64,000 nucleotides of DNA from a bacterium (lineage in GTDB: Bacteria > Chloroflexota > Dormibacteria > UBA8260 > Bog-877), in the NCBI GenBank assembly GCA_021802115.1, contig JAKABA010000005.1:14868-78867 (forward strand). The letters are read 5' to 3'. The notes beneath the pieces are model-generated. The model ran no database searches and was not told where the DNA came from. It was given only the letters and a program-made list of their open reading frames with translations. Positions 16,687-25,645 of the stretch are shown piece after piece. Each line of letters starts with the position of its first letter. Positions within the stretch are counted from its first letter, which is position 1. A program made the translations under genes and the position numbers.

Positions 16687-18053
16687 TGTTTGACACTCTG
16701 ACCGACAAGCTGGGGCTGGCTTTCAAACGCTTCACCGCCAAGGGGCGGCTGACCCCGGAGGACGTCGATGTCGGGCTTCGGGAGGTGCGCCTGGCCCTGC
16801 TCGAGGCTGACGTCAACTACAAGGTTGCGCGCGAGTTCGTCGACCGGGTTCGCGGCCGGGCGGTTGGCAGTGACGTGCTGGACAGCCTGACGCCAGGACA
16901 GCAGGTGATCAAGATCGTCTTCGAGGAGCTGGTCGCCTTGCTGGGAGGCTCCGACGCCGCCATCAGCTATAGCCCCGAGCCTCCCACCACCCTGATGCTG
17001 GTTGGGCTCCAGGGCTCGGGCAAGACCACCACCGCGGTCAAGCTCGCGCTCCTGGTCCGCCGTGAGGGGCATCGCCCGATGCTGGTCGCTGCGGACCGGC
17101 GGCGGGCCGCGGCGGTCGAGCAACTCCAGACCCTGGCCGGCGAGCAGCAGCTGGGAGTCCTGGTCGCCGACGACACCAAGGGGATAGCCAGGGGGGTGGA
17201 GCGGGCGGTGGCCGAGGCGCGCCGTCAGGGCGCCGACGTGGTCATCGTGGACACCTCCGGGCGCCTCCATCTCGACCAACCATTGATGGACGAACTCAAG
17301 GCGATCCGCTCGGCGACCAAGATCCACCACTCGCTGCTGGTGGTGGACGCGATGACAGGGCAGGAGGCGGTTCGGCTGGCCGGTGCCTTCAAGGATGAGG
17401 TCGGCATCGACGGGGTGCTGCTCACCAAGCTCGACGGGGATGCTCGTGGTGGGGCCGCCCTGTCCATGCAGGCCGCGATCGGGCTCCAGGTCTGGTACTG
17501 CGGCGTGGGGGAGCGGCCTCGGGACCTCGAGGTGTTCCATCCGGAGCGGATGGCACGGCGGATTCTGGGGATGGGCGACGTGCTGACTCTGATTGAGCGG
17601 AGTCAGGATGAGATCAGCCCCGAGGAGGCTCTCTCCGCCCAGGAGCGGATGCGCCAGGGGCGCCTCACCCTCGACGACTTCGTCAGTCAGCTGCGTCAGA
17701 TTCGCAAGCTCGGTCCCCTGGAGTCGGTGCTGGGTATGATGCCCGGGGGCCGCGAACTGATCCGGTCGCAGGGTGTGGCCATGCCCGACGAGAGCCAGCT
17801 GCGCAAGCTGGAGGCGATCGTGCTCTCGATGACTCCGGAGGAGCGGCGCCGGCCAGAGCTGGTCGACTCCTCCCGGCGCCGTCGGATCGCCAGTGGGAGT
17901 GGAACCACCACGGTGGAGGTTTCCCGCCTGATCAAGAGCTTCGACCGGATGCAGTCGGTGATGCGGAGCCTGACCGGGGCGGGGGGACAGCGCCGCCTGG
18001 CTCAGGAGCTGTTCAGGGGCTCGGGCGGCGGCATGCCGCTCCTCAAGGGGTGA
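16686..18053 (+). CDS. ffh: Signal recognition particle protein Ffh
   Basis: A 455-residue SRP GTPase that binds signal peptides and 4.5S RNA. The NG domain has GLQGSGKT at 107-114, [10 protein letters not shown] and [17 protein letters not shown]. The M domain includes [25 protein letters not shown] and an RNA-binding helix ([10 protein letters not shown]). Two motifs depart from the usual Ffh form: the insertion-box segment reads [12 protein letters not shown] rather than ADVYRPAAIEQL, and the G3 motif reads DTSGR (189-193) rather than DTAGR. The gene overlaps ylxM and leads into rpsP. Confidence 0.95.
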   Translation: MFDTLTDKLGLAFKRFTAKGRLTPEDVDVGLREVRLALLEADVNYKVAREFVDRVRGRAVGSDVLDSLTPGQQVIKIVFEELVALLGGSDAAISYSPEPPTTLMLVGLQGSGKTTTAVKLALLVRREGHRPMLVAADRRRAAAVEQLQTLAGEQQLGVLVADDTKGIARGVERAVAEARRQGADVVIVDTSGRLHLDQPLMDELKAIRSATKIHHSLLVVDAMTGQEAVRLAGAFKDEVGIDGVLLTKLDGDARGGAALSMQAAIGLQVWYCGVGERPRDLEVFHPERMARRILGMGDVLTLIERSQDEISPEEALSAQERMRQGRLTLDDFVSQLRQIRKLGPLESVLGMMPGGRELIRSQGVAMPDESQLRKLEAIVLSMTPEERRRPELVDSSRRRRIASGSGTTTVEVSRLIKSFDRMQSVMRSLTGAGGQRRLAQELFRGSGGGMPLLKG

Positions 18054-18108
18054 ACACGATCAGCGCGGCGGGCAGCCTAGCCGTCCCCGCAGAAGCAGGA
18101 GATCAACA

Positions 18109-18606
18109 GTGGCAGTGAAGATTAGGCTGAAGAGGATGGGCGCCAAGAAGCGTCCCTTCTACCGGGTGGTGGTGGCTGATGCTCGCTCACCGCGCGACGG
18201 CAGGTTCATCGAGTCGGTGGGGTATTACGACCCACTCCATGACCCCGCCGTGGTCAAGCTCGACGACCAGCGAATCCGCCACTGGATGGGCACCGGCGCC
18301 AAGCCCTCGGACGTGGTCCGCGAGCTGATGGAGCGCCAGGGCCTGCTCCCCGCGTCCGCCCGGCCGGCCCGGGCCAAGGCGGCCCAGCCAGAGGTCGCCG
18401 CGGCTCCAGGGGAGTCCGCCGCGAGCCCGGAGTCGCCGTCTGCCAACGCCGCTGTCGACGCGGAGGCTCCCGAGGCAATTGACGAGCCCGCCGAGGCTCC
18501 CGCGGAGGATGCCAGCCAGACGGACGTGTCGGAGCCCGAGGGCGGCGTTCCCGAGGCGGCGGATGACGACGACCCGGCCTTCCCGGCGGAGCCCGGTGAG
18601 GCCTGA
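18109..18606 (+). CDS. rpsP: 30S ribosomal protein S16 with acidic tail
   Basis: A small-subunit protein. Residues 1-80 match S16 ([18 protein letters not shown], then [13 protein letters not shown]). The protein continues to 165 residues with an Ala/Pro/Glu/Asp-rich acidic tail of about 80 residues ending near DDDDPAF. GTG 18109 is the start, with AGGAG about seven bases upstream. The gene is first in the S16-KhpA-RimM-TrmD-L19 block. The tail is low complexity with no recognised domain. Confidence 0.95.
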   Translation: MAVKIRLKRMGAKKRPFYRVVVADARSPRDGRFIESVGYYDPLHDPAVVKLDDQRIRHWMGTGAKPSDVVRELMERQGLLPASARPARAKAAQPEVAAAPGESAASPESPSANAAVDAEAPEAIDEPAEAPAEDASQTDVSEPEGGVPEAADDDDPAFPAEPGEA

Positions 18607-18610
18607 TCAG

Positions 18611-18850
18611 ATGCCGGACTACGGGCAGTTGGTCAGCTTCATGGTCAGCCAGATCGTCAGTGAACCAGAGGCAGTCACGGTAGAAGTCGAGCAGGATGGT
18701 CACCGTGCCATCGTTCGGGTGCGGACCTCGCCGGCCGATCTGGGCAAGGTCATCGGACGCAACGGTCGCCACATCGAAGCGATTCGGACGGTGGTTAAGG
18801 CGGCCTCGCTGCGTTCCCGGGATTGGGTGCATGTGGAGGTGCGCGATTGA
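18611..18850 (+). CDS. khpA: KH-domain RNA-binding protein KhpA
   Basis: A 79-residue single-KH protein that binds RNA, usually with KhpB, and is linked to ribosome and cell-envelope control. The KH loop GKVIGRNGRHIEAIRTVV contains the GxxG element. The start is ATG 18611, shortly after the rpsP stop. Its stop overlaps the TTG start of rimM (TTGA). The position between rpsP and rimM is the standard one. Confidence 0.93.
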   Translation: MPDYGQLVSFMVSQIVSEPEAVTVEVEQDGHRAIVRVRTSPADLGKVIGRNGRHIEAIRTVVKAASLRSRDWVHVEVRD

Positions 18851-19362
18851 GCGCTGGTCCTCAATGGGTGCGGGCCGCCCGGGTGATCAAACCCCACGGG
18901 CTGAGCGGCGAAGTCTGCCTGGAAATGCTGGGTGGTGGCCCCGGCCGTCTCACTCCGGGCAGCCGCGTGAGGTCATCCCAGGGCCTGCTGGAGGTGGAGG
19001 GCATCCGTCAGGCCGGCCAGTTCGTCCTCGGCAGGCTGTCCGGCGTCGATGACCGGGAAGGGGCCGCCGCCCTGTGTGGGGGATACCTCGAGGTCGCGGG
19101 TGACCAGGTGCGCCCGCTCGCAGAGGGCGAGTATTTCCATTTCCAGTTGGTGGGTCTCGAGGTTCGCGATCAGAGCGGGCGAGCCCGGGGTGAGCTGATC
19201 GAGGTGGAGACCTACCCCGCCCACGACGTCTATGTGCTCCGCACCCCCCAAGGTGAGCTGAGAGTGCCGGCGGTCCGCCAGGCGGTGCTCGCGATTGACC
19301 TCGCGGCCGGCGCCATGACCGTCGCCAGCGGCTTTTTCGAGGAGGCCGTTGATGCGCTTTGA
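18847..19362 (+). CDS. rimM: 16S rRNA processing protein RimM
   Basis: A 171-residue ribosome maturation factor for the 30S head. It starts near RVIKPHGLSGEV (the usual GkI..pHGLrGEv) and has the C-terminal PRC-barrel segment PAHDVYVLRTPQGELRVPAV. TTG 18847 is chosen because it overlaps the khpA stop as TTGA and has GGAGG about eight bases upstream; the in-frame ATG 18823 lies inside khpA. It overlaps trmD by 11 bases. Confidence 0.93.
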   Translation: MSAGPQWVRAARVIKPHGLSGEVCLEMLGGGPGRLTPGSRVRSSQGLLEVEGIRQAGQFVLGRLSGVDDREGAAALCGGYLEVAGDQVRPLAEGEYFHFQLVGLEVRDQSGRARGELIEVETYPAHDVYVLRTPQGELRVPAVRQAVLAIDLAAGAMTVASGFFEEAVDAL

Positions 19363-20122
19363 TGTGATCACGCTCTTCCCCCAGGTGTTCCCCGGCCCGC
19401 TGTCGATAGGGGTGGTGGGCCGAGCCCTGGAGGCCGGGCTGGTTCAGATCGAGACCCATGACCTGCGCCAGTGGGGGCTGGGTGTCCATCGCCAGGTTGA
19501 TGACATCCCTTTCGGCGGGGGCCCGGGGATGGTGCTCCGGCCTGAGCCGCTCTTCGCTGCGGTGCGGGCGGTGGCGGGCATCCCGGGGCTGGAGCCAGCG
19601 CACCCGATCCTGCTCTCAGCCCACGGCCGGCGGCTGGACCACCGGCTCGTTGAGCGCCTCAGCGGGGAGTCCCGGATCCTGCTCATCTGCGGCCGTTACG
19701 AGGGGGTCGATGAGAGGGTGAGGCTGGGTCTGGGCGTGGACGAGATCACAGTCGGTGACTTCGTCGTCAGTGGGGGCGAGCTGCCCGCGATGTTGCTCAT
19801 AGAGGCGGTCGCCCGCCAGCTTCCCGGAACCCTGGGGGACCCCGAATCCGCTGTGGACGAAAGCTTCGCCCAGGGCATGCCCGAGTATCCCCACTACACT
19901 CGACCCGCCGTCTTCGAGGATTTGCCGGTGCCAGAGGTGCTGCGCAGTGGCGATCATGCGAAGATCGCCGCCTGGCGGAGCGAGGCCGCCCGGGAACGGG
20001 CGCGGCGGTTGCGACCCGACCTGCTGGGCGGAGATGGGCGAGCGGCGGCGATTCAATCAGTCGGTCTAGAGCCAGAACCGGGAGCGGCCAGGGCCGGCGC
20101 CGGGACGGGAGGAATGCCATGA
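19352..20122 (+). CDS. trmD: tRNA (guanine37-N1)-methyltransferase TrmD
   Basis: A 256-residue SPOUT methyltransferase making m1G37 in tRNAs. Motifs are the N-terminal [31 protein letters not shown], the knot segment [14 protein letters not shown], and [22 protein letters not shown] 19352 has GGAGG six bases upstream; TTG 19349 is a less likely alternative. It is coupled to rplS by ATGA. Confidence 0.96.
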   Translation: MRFDVITLFPQVFPGPLSIGVVGRALEAGLVQIETHDLRQWGLGVHRQVDDIPFGGGPGMVLRPEPLFAAVRAVAGIPGLEPAHPILLSAHGRRLDHRLVERLSGESRILLICGRYEGVDERVRLGLGVDEITVGDFVVSGGELPAMLLIEAVARQLPGTLGDPESAVDESFAQGMPEYPHYTRPAVFEDLPVPEVLRSGDHAKIAAWRSEAARERARRLRPDLLGGDGRAAAIQSVGLEPEPGAARAGAGTGGMP

Positions 20123-20580
20123 ACGTGATCGATCTCCTCGAGGAGGAACAGCTGCGGGACGATGTTCCGGAGCTACGCCCGGGGGACACGGTTCGAGTCC
20201 ATGCCAAGGTCGTGGAGGGGACTCGCGAGCGGGTCCAGGTCTTCGAGGGAGTGGTGATCGGACTCCACAGCGGGGGTGTGCGCCGCTCGGTCACCGTCCG
20301 GCGCACGGCCCACGGGGTCGGGGTTGAGCGCACCTTCCTGGTCCACTCGCCGCGCCTGGCCATGATCGAGGTGGTGCGCCACGGGAAGGTGCGCCGGGCC
20401 AAGCTCTATTACCTGCGCGGCCGGGTCGGTAAGAAGGCGAAGATCCGGGAGCGGCGCGAGGTCACGGTCAAGGTGCCCGTGGCCGCCGCGGTCCCGGTGG
20501 CGGAGCCCGAGGTAGCCGAGGTGGAGCCGGTCGCCGCACCGAGGCGGCGCTCCTTGCGGCCGCGCCGTTCGGTCGATTGA
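20119..20580 (+). CDS. rplS: 50S ribosomal protein L19
   Basis: A large-subunit protein at the 30S interface. The first 115 residues carry the L19 core: [15 protein letters not shown], then [14 protein letters not shown] and a basic region ([22 protein letters not shown]). A further 35 residues are Ala/Val/Pro/Glu-rich and end in a basic [10 protein letters not shown]. The total of 153 residues is longer than the usual 115-120. It is the last gene of the ribosome-assembly block. Confidence 0.95.
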   Translation: MNVIDLLEEEQLRDDVPELRPGDTVRVHAKVVEGTRERVQVFEGVVIGLHSGGVRRSVTVRRTAHGVGVERTFLVHSPRLAMIEVVRHGKVRRAKLYYLRGRVGKKAKIRERREVTVKVPVAAAVPVAEPEVAEVEPVAAPRRRSLRPRRSVD

Positions 20581-20588
20581 GGGCAGAT

Positions 20589-20610
20589 CGCGGTCGCGAC
20601 GGTGACCGCG
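20589..20610. promoter_or_regulatory. Inverted repeat between rplS and the CpaE-like gene
   Basis: CGCGGTC (20589-20595) and GACCGCG (20604-20610) form a seven-base stem with an eight-base loop. It lies nine bases after the rplS stop and ten bases before the next gene's -10-like hexamer. It may terminate the ribosomal block or act as an operator. There is no T-run. Confidence 0.4.
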
Positions 20611-20620
20611 CCGCAGGCCA

Positions 20621-20626
20621 TAAACT
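20621..20626 (+). promoter_or_regulatory. Possible -10 element, leaderless start of CpaE-like gene
   Basis: TAAACT ends six bases before GTG 20633, which places the expected transcription start on the start codon itself. Confidence 0.45.
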
Positions 20627-20632
20627 GGAGCC

Positions 20633-21784
20633 GTGATCGACACCCCCCCTACCAAGGCCAGCCGGGTGTTGGTGGTCTCGCGCCCGGCCTCGCGCTCGGA
20701 ATCCATGCAGCGTGCGCTGGAGAAGCGAGGCTTGGACATGGTTCTCTTCGAGTCCAGCGGGAGCGCTGCCGCCGCCTTGGACGGGACTCCGGTGGAGGCT
20801 GTGCTGATCGATGTCGTCGGCGATGATGCTGACCTGGTGCCCCTGATTCGGCAGATCCGGGGCAGCATCCTGCACGCGGCGGTCCCGGTGGTTCTGGCGG
20901 TTGCTGATCCCAATTCCCCGCTGGTGGCCGCGGCCCTGGACGCCGGTGCCAGCGAACGGGTGCTGCGCAGCAGCCCGGCGCAGGCGGTGGCGGACCTCCT
21001 GCAAACCAGGATCATGGCGGCGGCTTCTCCCCAGCGACCCAGCAGGGGCAGCGGTGAGCTATGGGTCGTCTGCGGCCCTCGGGGCGGGGTGGGCAGGACC
21101 ATGATCGCGTCCAACCTGGCGGTCCTGGCGGCGGACAGCTACCGGGTGGCGCTGGTAGACAACGTCCCCCGCTTCGGGAGCGCTCTGGTGGCCTTCAACC
21201 TTCCTCCCCAGACGCCCACCTGGGTCGAGCTCACTACGGTGGGTCCGGACGAGGAGATTTTCGACCGGCTGCCGCGACATCCCAGTGGGGTGTCGGTGCT
21301 GCCGGCGCCGTCCCGCCCGGAGCTGGCGGACTCGGTCGCTCCGGCCGCCGTCGGGGCGATGATCATGCGCCTGACCCACGCCGCGGAGCTGGTGGTGGTG
21401 GACCAGGGTGGGCGACTCGACAACGGCGGCATAGACATGCTGGAGAGCTCGGACCACATGGTGGTGGTGGGCACGCCCGACAACCCCGGGGTCTACGCCC
21501 TTTTGGCCTGGCTGCGAATCTGCGATCAGCTTCGCATCCCTCGAGATCGCATCTCAGTGCTTCTGAACTGCGTACTTCCCTACCACCAGGTCGACGCCGA
21601 CCGTGCCGCCAAGGTTCTGGAGCAGCCGGTGCTGTCAGTTCCCCACGCCGGCCTGGATGGCGTCAGGTCCCTGAGTGGCGGCGAGCCACTGGCTTGGCGT
21701 CACCCCGGTAACCGCTGGGTGAAGTCGCTGCGCAACACCTTCGAGCAGATCTCCCCGGTTCTGGCGGCTGGCCTCAAGCACTGA
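20633..21784 (+). CDS. CpaE/MinD-like protein: receiver-like domain plus P-loop ATPase
   Basis: 383 residues. Residues about 10-135 look like a degenerate response-regulator receiver (RVLVVSRP..., AVLIDVVGDD, and an LDAGASERVLRSS segment). Residues about 140-375 are a MinD/ParA-type ATPase as in CpaE pilus-assembly proteins. The deviant Walker A reads GPRGGVGRT (148-156), so both lysines of the usual KGGxGKT are arginine. VALVDNVPRFGS and LVVVDQGGRLDNG follow. No tad/cpa pilus genes are nearby. A pole-localising or regulatory role is inferred from the family only. Confidence 0.8.
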   Translation: MIDTPPTKASRVLVVSRPASRSESMQRALEKRGLDMVLFESSGSAAAALDGTPVEAVLIDVVGDDADLVPLIRQIRGSILHAAVPVVLAVADPNSPLVAAALDAGASERVLRSSPAQAVADLLQTRIMAAASPQRPSRGSGELWVVCGPRGGVGRTMIASNLAVLAADSYRVALVDNVPRFGSALVAFNLPPQTPTWVELTTVGPDEEIFDRLPRHPSGVSVLPAPSRPELADSVAPAAVGAMIMRLTHAAELVVVDQGGRLDNGGIDMLESSDHMVVVGTPDNPGVYALLAWLRICDQLRIPRDRISVLLNCVLPYHQVDADRAAKVLEQPVLSVPHAGLDGVRSLSGGEPLAWRHPGNRWVKSLRNTFEQISPVLAAGLKH

Positions 21785-21795
21785 CCGCTGCCACT

Positions 21796-21814
21796 GCGGC
21801 CGCGCCTAGGCCGC
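21796..21814. terminator. Hairpin between convergent genes
   Basis: GCGGCC (21796-21801) and GGCCGC (21809-21814) pair around a seven-base loop that includes the stop codon of the minus-strand reductase. It lies just after the CpaE-like gene stop, so it could end transcripts from both sides. There is no T-run. Confidence 0.45.
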
Positions 21815-22585
21815 CCCGGTGGGGGCCTTCCCCTCTGGCCAGTACTGCTCCTCCAGGATCTCGGAGTCGTCCAGGCCGCGGCGGCGCATAACCGCCCTGG
21901 CGGTGGCGATCATCCCTGGGTGCCCACAGAGGTAGACAACTCCCATCCTGGGGCCGATGCCGAACTCATCTGAATACTTCCGGAGCACGTCCTCAGCCCG
22001 CCCCGTCTCCCCCTGCCAGCTGGGGTCATCCCATGGCCGGCTCACCGTGGGGACGTATTGGAAGCCCGACAACCTGGTCTCCAGGTCGATCATCTCCTGC
22101 TGGTATCCGAATTCGTGGGGGTAGCTGGCGCCCTGGACCAGCATGATTCGATGTGGCCCACCGCCTTGGCCGGAGGAGCGGCTGAGCTGGCGCAGGATAC
22201 TCGCGAAGGGGGCAATGCCAGTCACCGTCGCCAGGAAGAGGTGGGCCCGGTCAGGATCCAGCCCCTGGCGCAGGAAGACTCCCTTGGGGCGCTTGCGCAT
22301 CAGCAGGTGGTCCCCAGCCCCGAGCCGGTGCAGGTGAGGCGTGAGGGCGCCCCCGGGAATCATCTCGATGAAGAACTCCAGCTCCGCTTCCTCCGGCGCT
22401 GAGACGATGGAGTAGGGGCGTTCCAGCACCCGGCCTTCGAGGTCGACGCCGAGGGTGGCGTATTGCCCGGGGCGAAATGCGAAAGGAGTCTCGGGCCGGA
22501 CTCGGATGGTCCACAGCTCGGACGCGAGGTCGCGGCGCTCGGTGATGAGGCAGGAGTCGTATTTGTCTGAAAGTGGGCTCGACAC
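21806..22585 (-). CDS. fpr: Ferredoxin-NADP(+) reductase, Fpr type
   Basis: About 259 residues. This flavoprotein exchanges electrons between NADPH and ferredoxin or flavodoxin. FAD-binding is seen in FRPGQYATLGV and RPYSIVSAP (the RxYS motif). NAD(P) binding is seen in ATVTGIAPFASILRQL and VYLCGHPGMIATA. The C-terminus ends EEQYWPEG. The frame is open to 22735, but GTG 22585 gives the family length and N-terminus. It is divergent from topA. Confidence 0.9.
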   Translation of the reverse strand: MSSPLSDKYDSCLITERRDLASELWTIRVRPETPFAFRPGQYATLGVDLEGRVLERPYSIVSAPEEAELEFFIEMIPGGALTPHLHRLGAGDHLLMRKRPKGVFLRQGLDPDRAHLFLATVTGIAPFASILRQLSRSSGQGGGPHRIMLVQGASYPHEFGYQQEMIDLETRLSGFQYVPTVSRPWDDPSWQGETGRAEDVLRKYSDEFGIGPRMGVVYLCGHPGMIATARAVMRRRGLDDSEILEEQYWPEGKAPTGAA

Positions 22586-22623
22586 TGGTGCTGGGGGTCT
22601 CCACGCAGGCTCCGGTTGGGGCC

Positions 22624-22629
22624 AGTGTA
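22624..22629 (-). promoter_or_regulatory. Possible -10 element of fpr
   Basis: Reads TACACT on the minus strand, about 38 bases upstream of the GTG at 22585. No clear -35. Confidence 0.3.
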
Positions 22630-22701
22630 CCCAGGCCGTGGCGCACTCCCTGGGCCGATTGAGATTGCCGCTGCCCGGGAAGGCTCTTGGAAGGCTGTTG
22701 A

Positions 22702-22707
22702 TAGAAT
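22702..22707 (+). promoter_or_regulatory. Possible -10 element of topA
   Basis: TAGAAT, 45 bases before the topA ATG. The leader would contain AAGGAG at about 22734-22739. Confidence 0.35.
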
Positions 22708-22752
22708 CGCCAGGCCCCACTGCCAACCCGCCCAAGGAGCACTTTTCGTCAG

Positions 22753-25023
22753 ATGCCCGCCCGGACCCTGATCATCGTCGAGTCGCCCAGCAAGGCCAGG
22801 ACTCTGAGCAAGTTCCTGGGCACCAAGTACGACGTCAAGGCGTCCATGGGCCATGTGGTTGATCTGCCTCGTTCCAAGCTCGGGATCGACGTCGAGCAGG
22901 ACTTCGCCCCTGATTACACGGTGATCAAGGGCAAGGAGAAGCAGCTGGCCGAGCTCAAGACCGCGGCCAAGAAGTCGGGCCGGGTCCTGCTGGCAGCGGA
23001 CCCCGACCGCGAGGGCGAGGCCATTGCCTGGCACATAGCCAACCAGTTGAAGCTGCCGGACCCAGAGCGGATCGTGTTCCGGGAGGTGACCCAGCCGGCG
23101 GTGGAGGCCGCCCTGCAGCAGCCTCGGCCGATCGACCGCAACTTGGTGGACGCCTACCAGGCGCGTCGAGCCATAGACCGCCTCCTCGGCTACAAGCTGA
23201 GCCCGTTGCTGTGGCGGAAGATCCGCAAGGGCCTCTCTGCCGGGCGGGTGCAATCGGTGGCGCTCCGACTGGTGTGTGACCGCGAGGACGAGATCGACAG
23301 CTTCGTGCCCAGGGAGAGCTGGACCTTGGATGCGGTGCTCGAGACTCGGGCGAAGGCCCAGTTCACCGCCCGCTACCAGGGCCAGGGGGAGGCGCCCAAG
23401 CGCCGACGTGGAGCCGCCGCCGAGGACGATGACGACCGAAGTGGGCTCAGTGACGAGGCGGCCACCCAGCGGGTGCTGGCGGAGTTGCAGGGTGCTGAAT
23501 TTCAGGTCGCCTCGGTGGAGCGGAGGCGGGTGCGCCGCAACCCACCCCAGCCCTACACCACCAGCACCATGCAGCAGGACGCCTCCTCGCAGCTGCGCTT
23601 CAGCCCCACCAAGACCATGAGGGTGGCGCAGCAGCTCTACGAGGGCGTCGATCTCGGGCCGGCGGGCGCCACCGGTCTGATCACCTACATGCGCACCGAT
23701 TCGGTCAGGGTGAGCCAGCTGGCGATCGACCAGGCCCGGGACTACGTCGGCGCCAACTTCGGCAAGTCGTACCTGGGCACGGCCGCGGCCGGCAAGCGCT
23801 CCAGCAAGAGCGCGGTGCCATCCCAGGACGCCCACGAGGCGGTGCGGCCAACCGCGGCCGAGCGGTCTCCTGAGGCGGTGGCGGAATACCTGACAGCCGA
23901 TCAGCTGCGCCTCTATCGCCTGGTCTGGCGCCGCTTCATGGCCAGCCAGATGAGCGCCGCCGAGTTCGACTCCACCCGAGTTGAGGTGACGGCCGCCGGC
24001 CATCGGTTCCGCGCCACCGGCAGTCAGCTGGTCTTCGACGGTTTCCTCAAGGTGAGTGGCGGCGACGATCGCCAGGACGAGCTCCTGCCCGCAGTCGCCA
24101 CCGGCGACCCGCTGGCTTTGCTGGACCTTCATCCGGAGCAGCACTTCAGCCAGCCTCCGGCCCGCTTCACGGAGGCGAGTCTGGTCAAGGAGATGGAGGA
24201 GAGGGGCATCGGCCGCCCCAGCACCTATGCCCCAACCGTGGAGTTGATCCAGACCAGGGCGTACGTCCGCCAGCTGGAACGCCGGCTCCACCCCGCTCCC
24301 CTCGGCCGCGCGGTGAACGAGGCCCTCACCACCCAGTTCCCGGCGGTGGTCGACTTCGGCTTTACCGCCGAGCTGGAGAAGCGACTGGACGCCGTGGAGA
24401 CGGGGGAAGCCGCCTGGGTGCCGGTGGTCCGGTCCTGGTACGAGCCCTTCGCCAAGGTGCTGGATGAGGCCCAGGAGAGCATGCCAAGGGTCAAGATCCA
24501 AGCCCAGCCGGCGGGGGGGGACTGCCCTCGCTGTGGTGCTGAGCTGGTGGTTCGGAGCGGCCGCTTCGGTGACTTTGTCGGCTGCAGCCGCTACCCCGAG
24601 TGCGACTACATCCAGGGCAAGGAGGACAAGCTCCCCCCTGAGGAGATCGGCGAGGCTTGTCCCCAGTGTGGCAAGCCGCTGGTCCGCCGGAGCAGCCGCC
24701 GGGGTCCGTTCATCGGCTGCTCGGCCTATCCGAAGTGCCGATACGTGCGCTCCGAGGCGGCGCCTGACGGGACCACCCGACCGGCCCGCCCAGCGGCCGA
24801 GCCGGTCGGCGAGAAGTGCCCGGAGTGCGGGCAGGACCTGGTCAAGCGGATGGGCCGCTTCGGTCCCTTCATATCCTGCTCTGGGTACCCCAAGTGCCGC
24901 TACCGGCCTCCGCGCGTCTCCACCGAGGCCGCGGTGGACTCGGCGGCGGCGCCCGTCGCGGCCCGCCGGACGGTTCGTCGCCAGCCCGGCCGGAAGCGGG
25001 CTGACCGTCAGCCCGTGGCCTGA
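22753..25023 (+). CDS. topA: DNA topoisomerase I
   Basis: A 756-residue type IA topoisomerase that relaxes negative supercoils. The Toprim domain opens TLIIVESPSKARTLSKFLG and contains LAADPDREGEAIAWH. The active-site tyrosine is in TGLITYMRTDS (about residue 312). The C-terminus carries three four-cysteine zinc ribbons of the CPxCG...CS.YP.C type, from about residues 592, 634 and 690, then a basic tail. A Shine-Dalgarno-like AAGGAG is 13 bases upstream, rather far. The gene opens a unit that continues to hslVU. Confidence 0.96.
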   Translation: MPARTLIIVESPSKARTLSKFLGTKYDVKASMGHVVDLPRSKLGIDVEQDFAPDYTVIKGKEKQLAELKTAAKKSGRVLLAADPDREGEAIAWHIANQLKLPDPERIVFREVTQPAVEAALQQPRPIDRNLVDAYQARRAIDRLLGYKLSPLLWRKIRKGLSAGRVQSVALRLVCDREDEIDSFVPRESWTLDAVLETRAKAQFTARYQGQGEAPKRRRGAAAEDDDDRSGLSDEAATQRVLAELQGAEFQVASVERRRVRRNPPQPYTTSTMQQDASSQLRFSPTKTMRVAQQLYEGVDLGPAGATGLITYMRTDSVRVSQLAIDQARDYVGANFGKSYLGTAAAGKRSSKSAVPSQDAHEAVRPTAAERSPEAVAEYLTADQLRLYRLVWRRFMASQMSAAEFDSTRVEVTAAGHRFRATGSQLVFDGFLKVSGGDDRQDELLPAVATGDPLALLDLHPEQHFSQPPARFTEASLVKEMEERGIGRPSTYAPTVELIQTRAYVRQLERRLHPAPLGRAVNEALTTQFPAVVDFGFTAELEKRLDAVETGEAAWVPVVRSWYEPFAKVLDEAQESMPRVKIQAQPAGGDCPRCGAELVVRSGRFGDFVGCSRYPECDYIQGKEDKLPPEEIGEACPQCGKPLVRRSSRRGPFIGCSAYPKCRYVRSEAAPDGTTRPARPAAEPVGEKCPECGQDLVKRMGRFGPFISCSGYPKCRYRPPRVSTEAAVDSAAAPVAARRTVRRQPGRKRADRQPVA

Positions 25024-25048
25024 CCGGGGCCGGTCAGCGGGCCAGCGG

Positions 25049-25054
25049 TAGAAT
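25049..25054 (+). promoter_or_regulatory. Possible -10 element of hslV (near-leaderless)
   Basis: TAGAAT ends nine bases before GTG 25064, which supports that start over the upstream TTG 25055. Confidence 0.4.
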
Positions 25055-25063
25055 TTGAGCCTC

Positions 25064-25645
25064 GTGGCTTCCCATCAGAGCGTGGCCCCGCACGCCACCA
25101 CCATTCTGGCGGTCCAGCGGGGATCCGAGATCGCCGTCGCCGGCGACGGCCAGGTGACCGTTGGTGACGTGGTGATGAAGCATCGCGCCAGCAAGGTCCG
25201 TCGTCTCTACCACGACCAGATCGTGGTGGGGTTCGCCGGCTCGGTGGCCGATGCCTTCACCCTCTTCGACAAGTTCGAGCGGCAGCTCGACCAGCATCAG
25301 GGCAACCTCTTGCGGTCGGCCGTGGAGCTGGGCAAGGAGTGGCGCACCGACCGGTACCTGCGCCACCTGGACGCCATGCTGGTGGTCGCCGGGCAGGGCC
25401 AGATGCTGCTGCTCAGCGGCGATGGCGACGTGATCGAACCCGATGATGGGATCGGGGCCATCGGCAGTGGCGGCCCCTACGCCCACGCGGCGGCCCGAGC
25501 GATGCTGCTGTACACCGAGCTCGGGGCAGCGGAGGTGGCCCGGCGCGCACTCGAGATCGCAGCTGCGATTTGCATCTACACCAACGACCAGATCATGGTG
25601 GAGACGGTGAATGTGGCCGAGGAGGCTCATGGTGCTGGAGTCTGA
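25064..25645 (+). CDS. hslV: ATP-dependent protease peptidase subunit HslV
   Basis: About 193 residues. The proteolytic chamber of the HslVU (ClpQY) protease. The catalytic N-terminal threonine is in [11 protein letters not shown], so a propeptide of about 11 residues must be removed, longer than the single methionine of enterobacterial Hsl[10 protein letters not shown], the lysine in [10 protein letters not shown], and [18 protein letters not shown] are typical. GTG 25064 is chosen; TTG 25055 is in frame. The 3' end overlaps hslU by 17 bases. Confidence 0.94.
   Translation: MASHQSVAPHATTILAVQRGSEIAVAGDGQVTVGDVVMKHRASKVRRLYHDQIVVGFAGSVADAFTLFDKFERQLDQHQGNLLRSAVELGKEWRTDRYLRHLDAMLVVAGQGQMLLLSGDGDVIEPDDGIGAIGSGGPYAHAAARAMLLYTELGAAEVARRALEIAAAICIYTNDQIMVETVNVAEEAHGAGV

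Noticed and set aside
22360..24501. A 713-codon minus-strand open frame
   Set aside because: It lies antisense to topA; no start signal and no family resemblance.
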